NCBI GenBank assembly: GCA_036874045.1
Contig: CM072340.1
Coordinates: 945,001 to 1,009,000, forward strand
DNA length: 64,000 nt
Reading direction: 5' to 3'
Origin: Cymodocea nodosa
Lineage: Eukaryota; Streptophyta; Magnoliopsida; Alismatales; Cymodoceaceae
The translations under genes were made by a program, and so were the position numbers. Below, one piece after another: positions 59,364 through 64,000 of this stretch; position 1 is the first letter of the stretch, and each line of letters begins with the position of its first letter. Below the pieces are notes generated by a model that saw nothing but the letters and a program-made list of their open reading frames with translations, was not told where the DNA came from and searched no databases.

Positions 59364-60611
59364 TTATTGGTCCAGGAACGAAATTAGAGCCTCGAAGTCG
59401 TCGTCGTCGTCGTTGTCGTCGTCTCCGTCTACCTTTGGTTGAAGGCAGTCCTTCCAGTATTCCTCAGGAATTTCGTCGTCGAAGTGTAGCAAGCTGCAAT
59501 CGAAAGCCGGAGAAACAACATCGGCGCCATCCCCATTTCCACCCTGATCGATCTGGTCGCTGCTGTTTGCCGTGGTTGCATCGCCAGCGCAACATTCTTG
59601 AAGGAGGTCAGATCCCAGCTGGATCTCCGACATGAACTCGTCCACGTCCATTCCCTTGAACAAACCCAAAGGATCGTCGTCGTCGTCGTAGTAGTAGTCG
59701 TCGGCGTCATCGTTGCCCGTCGGAGTTGGTACCGGAAGATGAGTACTGTCGGTTGGGTCGGTTTTGGACGTCGACCCACGGGTGTTTTGCAGCTGCACGT
59801 CGACGACGTTTTCAAGAGGGTAGATTCCGGTGCATCTCACGGCCTTCGTCCTCGTCACATTAACGCTTTGTTTCTGAGGAATCGACGATGTAGTCGTCGT
59901 CGTCGTCGTCCGAAGACGACGGGAATATTCTACTGTGGCCTTCTTCTTGATATTGGCCGGCTTGGTCCCGGTGGTCTGCCGTCTGCTTGAAGGACCACCG
60001 GAGTTCGTGTTCACGCCGTTCAGTCTCTTGCTGAGATTTGTGTTCCAATAGTTCTTGATTTCATTGTCTGTTCGCCCTGGCAATCTTCCTGCTATCAGTG
60101 ACCATCTGCAAACCACAAATTAATTAATTAATTTTAATCACACATTATAGTGTCAATTAAGCGGCACCTGTATATAACATTATAATGCAATGCAAGGTTA
60201 ATTACTAAGAACCTGTTTCCAAGAAGATTGTGGAGTCTGATGATGAGATCTTCTTCTTCGTTGGTTATGTTCCCTCTCTTGATGTCCGGCCTCAGGTAAT
60301 TCAGCCAGCGCAGGCGACAGCTCTTTCCGCAGCGCTGCAGGCCTGCTCAAGTCCGTCCACCACATTCCATTAATACAACAATAAAATCAATCAATCAGTC
60401 AGTCCTCGTCGTGGTAGTCGATCGCCGGTCAAAAACAATCACAACACAACAATAACGGTCCGCTACAGAAGTACTCACCAGCTCGCCTTGGGAGATCCCT
60501 CCACTTTCCCTCGCCGTGGGCGAGGACGTAGTTGGTGAGGATCATGTCTTCACTTGCCGACCAGGAGCCTCTGTTCAGGCCAACCTTCGCGCAGCACGGC
60601 CGTCGTCCCAT
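59364..60611 (-). CDS. R2R3-MYB transcription factor, subgroup 5 (TT2/PA-regulator-like)
   Basis: Nuclear activator. Exons 60611-60479, 60342-60213 and 60105-59364 give 1005 nt, 334 residues. R2 starts [20 protein letters not shown] and R3 contains the bHLH-contact pattern DLxxRxxxLxxxxxxLxxxR (in [16 protein letters not shown] and SLIAGR), so it should pair with a TT8-type bHLH and WD40 partner. DNEIKNYWN closes R3. After it, [14 protein letters not shown] matches the subgroup 5 signature (V-I-R-T-K-A-x-R-C), known from TT2 and other regulators of proanthocyanidin synthesis genes such as ANR. The C-terminus is strongly acidic ([31 protein letters not shown]), likely the activation domain. 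Intron positions are the standard two for R2R3-MYB genes. Its exact target set is inferred from the subgroup only. Confidence 0.92.
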
Positions 60612-60734
60612 GACCTCCCTCCGCCGCCTCCTTTTGGCTTTCGTCGTAGCGTGGAATATGGTGGGTTAGGTATGTGATCACACACCGATCGCTGTACACA
60701 ACCTGCAGATTACTGGAGATGGCGAACGCTGGGT

Positions 60735-60743
60735 GTTTATATA
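60735..60743 (-). promoter_or_regulatory. TATA box of the MYB gene
   Basis: TATATAAAC on the minus strand, about 125 bp upstream of the MYB start codon at 60611, fits a core promoter with a leader of roughly 90-100 nt. Confidence 0.6.
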
Positions 60744-60749
60744 CTTGCC

Positions 60750-63700
60750 GAATAACAATAAAGCATGTGGGAATCTATTCATCGTCTTTTTAAAGCCTCA
60801 TCTCCTCGGGATTATTAATTAATACGTAGAACTGGCATTAATCCTTGTTTCACGCAGAAGATTTTGAAATAAAATCCATGTAATGTACACCACCAGTTTT
60901 CATGATTCTTCCTGTGCATTTTCAATCGTTAAGAACACGGAAATACGTCGTTAATTATTAAAAAAAGTTAATTATAAAACTTAAACCCTAAATCTTAAAT
61001 TCATCGATCTAGAAATTAGATTGTCTATCTTAATCAAAAAAAGATATGGGGATCCGATCGCATGATTATTTTTGTTTGAGCTCCGGACGGACCGGACCTT
61101 GCCCCCGTGGATGCTTTCGTCAGCACGAAAATCACAAACCAGGGCGAACAATTAAGTCCAACACACCTTCAAAGAAATAAACATGGCGTTTGACCATTTG
61201 GCAAGTCCTGGGGGCTTGGAACTTAGCTAACTACTTATATCATACATTTATTTATTTGAACACACGACCACGTGGAAGTGCACCACATCAGCGTGTCACG
61301 TGGTGGTCATGGACACTCGTCTTCGTTTATTTATTTCTTTATTCCCAAATGGTAGGTTTGGTTAGTGTGTTGCACATTTCAAATTTTCAATACGAGCGTG
61401 ATGTTTTGAAATGCTCAGCACGGTAACAAGCGTAGACGTTGATGTGCCTGTTACCATTCACTCGCTTGTATCTTGAGTATAGGAACGAAGTGAAGTATTT
61501 TTCCACTTCTCGTTAGCATGCCGCCTGCTCGACGTTAGAAGAAGGTTTATCCAATGCCGCCCATCTCTCCTCTACGTGTTGCGCTCCGTGCACACTCTGC
61601 TCGTTGCAGCGTTCTACGCACGCTTCGATCGCCACATTGGATCTGATGATGAACACTAAAGTAATGCATACGGTGGAAGAAATACATCTCCATTTCTTCT
61701 TCCCTGAGCTAAAACAGTAGATCTGGTTGCTATTACGTACGTACAGCCAAATCTGTTTCACCAGATATGTAGATACGCAAGAGTCTTTCACGTCAGTCCT
61801 CTCGTCTTTGTTTTTCGACTTGTTGATGCTTTCAAATGTTTTCTGCTTGAAAAAATAGTCAAATCTGTTTCACATGCTTTCGCTTAATTAAATCTCTTCA
61901 CACTTATTTAAATTCTTCATCAAATCGGAATCTTTTCATTACATCCCATCAGTCTTATTTAAATTCACGTAATTAATCATCTTAATTAAATCACTTACTT
62001 TAAATCTTAACTCTACGATGAATTCTAGCTCACCGCTCTTAATATTACAGGTTAGAGTCTTTAAACCAACAATTACATCATGAACCTTTTTAATGTCTAC
62101 CAAACACTAGTGCATTTGATTAGAAAATCATAGATCGATGCAACCAAAAATTGCATTCTAATTTAGTTAATCAATATTGATATTTTTTACTAATATTTAA
62201 ATGAAATCTCTACGTACCACTGGAAGAAGAAAAATAAAATAAAAATCCTTCCAAAGGAATTGTAATTTCTCATGTACTGACATTATATGTAACTTAGAAT
62301 GTTACTGTTATATTATCTTTATCATCATGGCCGATAAGGTGGTAGGACTTGTAATTTCTTGTTGATATTTTTGTAATAAGGCTGTACGATGACGAAATTA
62401 GTGGAAATCAAAGATGGCAATGATGATTAAAGGGGGATTCTTCTTTTGTAGGGTGGGGATGTGTCTTTTAGAAAAGAACTCACCTAAGGAGTTTGGCAGA
62501 AAAAGGTACTTCTAAATAAGTGAGATGAGTTTGGATTTGTTTTGAAAACTACTACTTGTCTATTATTACTGTTTTTTCAAAAAAAAAAAAAAAAAAAACG
62601 CTACCTTCCAAAGGTACCTTTAGATGAAGACATGCCCTACACGAGGAAGTTTTAGGACTGACACCGATAAAAAAGCCGAACGCAAGAAGTTTAGGTACGT
62701 GGGCTTCATTTTATTTAATTATGAATCCCATCAGCCCTTCAAACGTTCCAGGTTTGAGCTGATACCCAACTAACAAATCGTATCACCGACACTCTCACTC
62801 CACGTGGAAACAAAGCTATCCACGTGGACTTTGATGCGTTCCAACGTGGTTTCCTTTTTTCCCAAGACATAAAGAAAAGATTAAAATTAAGATATGAACT
62901 TCAGTTGTATACGAGGTCACGATTAGAGAAGAGTTTTTAAGAAGATGATAGATTTAAACAGGAAAGGAGAAATAGAGAAGGGAGGAAAAGAAGAGATTCA
63001 TCTCCAGACAGAAAACAAGTAAGAGCGACTTATCATCTCTACCTTCAACTTCATCCGCCCACCTTCTAAAGGGTGGTAAAACTTGGTTTTTGAGTTGCCA
63101 ATTGAAGTCCTCAACATTAATTGCTGGAGTTCCGATCCTTTGAAAACCTGTTACTTCGTTTAAGATGTACTAAACTAAAATTTAGTTTAACTTAAAAAAT
63201 CTTGCGGAAGGAGATGTTCCCAGATGGCGATTCTTTTCTTTCGATCATCAGCGGAAGGGAGCTGCTCTATGGAAGTGATGTGCATCTGTGTTTGGCGTAC
63301 ATGTCGTAGATAAGTTTTGCAGTGGTGTCGTGAAGGTCACATGCATCCTCTTGCAGGGGTAACAGTGCGTAGATAATTCTCGCTGTGGTGTCATTGGTGA
63401 GAAAATTGTCGGCGGTGATTAAGTCGGTGTATACATTGCTGTATCATAAAAGAAAGGCAAAAACTGTACTGACGACATATTTCATGGCTTTGGGTGGTCA
63501 ATGTAACAATGTGATCTCCACGGCCGACGAGGAGTAGTGATCGACACGACATTTAATAATTGGTAATGAATTAACGAGTAGTGAGACGACTGCATGATTG
63601 ATAACTCGATCTACCACTTTGTCATATTCCAGCACCCGCCACGGGTAATGGCGGCGATTTCGATGGTTCGATTTCAAAGCGATCTTCCACACAGCAAGGA

Positions 63701-64000
63701 GTGTACGTAGGAAAGCGTAGACGAAGACGAACGGAACGAGTGACAAGAGGCGTTGTAAGAAAGATTGGCCCGCTATGATGAACCCTTGATACGTTGAGGA
63801 AGGAAACTTCAAGATGAAGAAGGTCGATAATTTTTGTTTTGTGAGGGATAAATACGTCTTTTCGGTGTTGGAACAGACAACTCTCACGTGAAGTTGGTCA
63901 CGCATCGTTCCGAAACCCCTTACATGTTTAGCGTCGATAAATAGCGACCCATATGTGTGTGATCTGCTCTGCTCCGCTCCGCTCCCTTCGTTGTGTGAAG
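60750..64000. other. Intergenic DNA, no confirmed gene
   Basis: Promoter DNA of the MYB gene to about 61200, then spacer. A 20-A run lies near 62579-62598. Frames of 78, 92 and 135 codons occur at 61190-61426 (plus), 61513-61791 (minus) and 63498-63905 (minus), but none resembles a family and composition does not support them. A coding-like minus-strand stretch at about 63267-63447 is treated as a finding. The window ends in a ctccgct-repeat-like pyrimidine-rich segment. Confidence 0.45.

Noticed and set aside
61190-61791. Frames of 78 codons (plus) and 92 codons (minus)
   Set aside because: No family similarity and no promoter or splice context; likely chance.
63498-63905. A 135-codon minus-strand frame near the window end
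   Set aside because: No known family, composition not clearly coding, and it does not join in phase with the open stretch at 63267-63447 in an obvious way.
1-64000. CRISPR arrays, bacterial operons, rRNA or tRNA genes
   Set aside because: The window is plant nuclear DNA; no spaced short repeats of CRISPR type were seen, and no tRNA-like box B motif in a plausible cloverleaf was found by eye.

Overview
The window is plant nuclear DNA, almost certainly from a monocot and possibly a Zingiberales-type genome such as banana. The order is a guess from protein flavour only. Genes have many introns with GT-AG borders, intergenic DNA is very AT-rich, coding starts are GC-rich, and four kinds of transposon are present. 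Exon borders below were placed by eye from splice consensus, reading phase and family similarity. In each multi-exon gene the exon lengths sum to an open frame.

Layout. 1-1150: tail of a Ty3/gypsy fossil. 1160-6040: AT-rich spacer with one GC-rich island. 6718-14062: a complete 27-exon ERECTA receptor kinase gene. 15802-17612: a 193-residue conserved plant protein of unknown function. 18983-20578: an intronless ANTH-domain clathrin adaptor. 21762-22094: a small membrane protein. 22975-25321 (minus): a GPI-anchored secreted protein. 27085-31095: a Ty3/gypsy fragment abutting a decayed L1-type LINE. 31712-36509: a seven-exon, probably plastid-targeted protein with a Ty1/copia fossil in its third intron. 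37789-41642: a PIF/Harbinger DNA transposon with target duplication, terminal repeats, an apparently intact three-exon DDE transposase and a GC-rich array of 265-bp tandem repeats. 43755-48400: a nine-exon O-fucosyltransferase-family protein. 50590-51886: a GH17 beta-1,3-glucanase. 52020-55690 (minus): a decayed Ty1/copia element, with another copia scrap at 57500-57960. 59364-60611 (minus): an R2R3-MYB with hallmarks of the TT2/proanthocyanidin subgroup. 60750-64000: no convincing gene.

The host genes are an ordinary eukaryotic neighbourhood, each with its own promoter and no operon logic. Roles include peptide signalling (ERECTA), endocytosis (ANTH), cell-surface and wall functions (GPI protein, fucosyltransferase-like protein, glucanase) and flavonoid regulation (MYB). 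The most unusual structure is the Harbinger element: its transposase looks functional, its second protein seems to lack the SANT end, and it carries its own GC-rich repeat array upstream of both genes.
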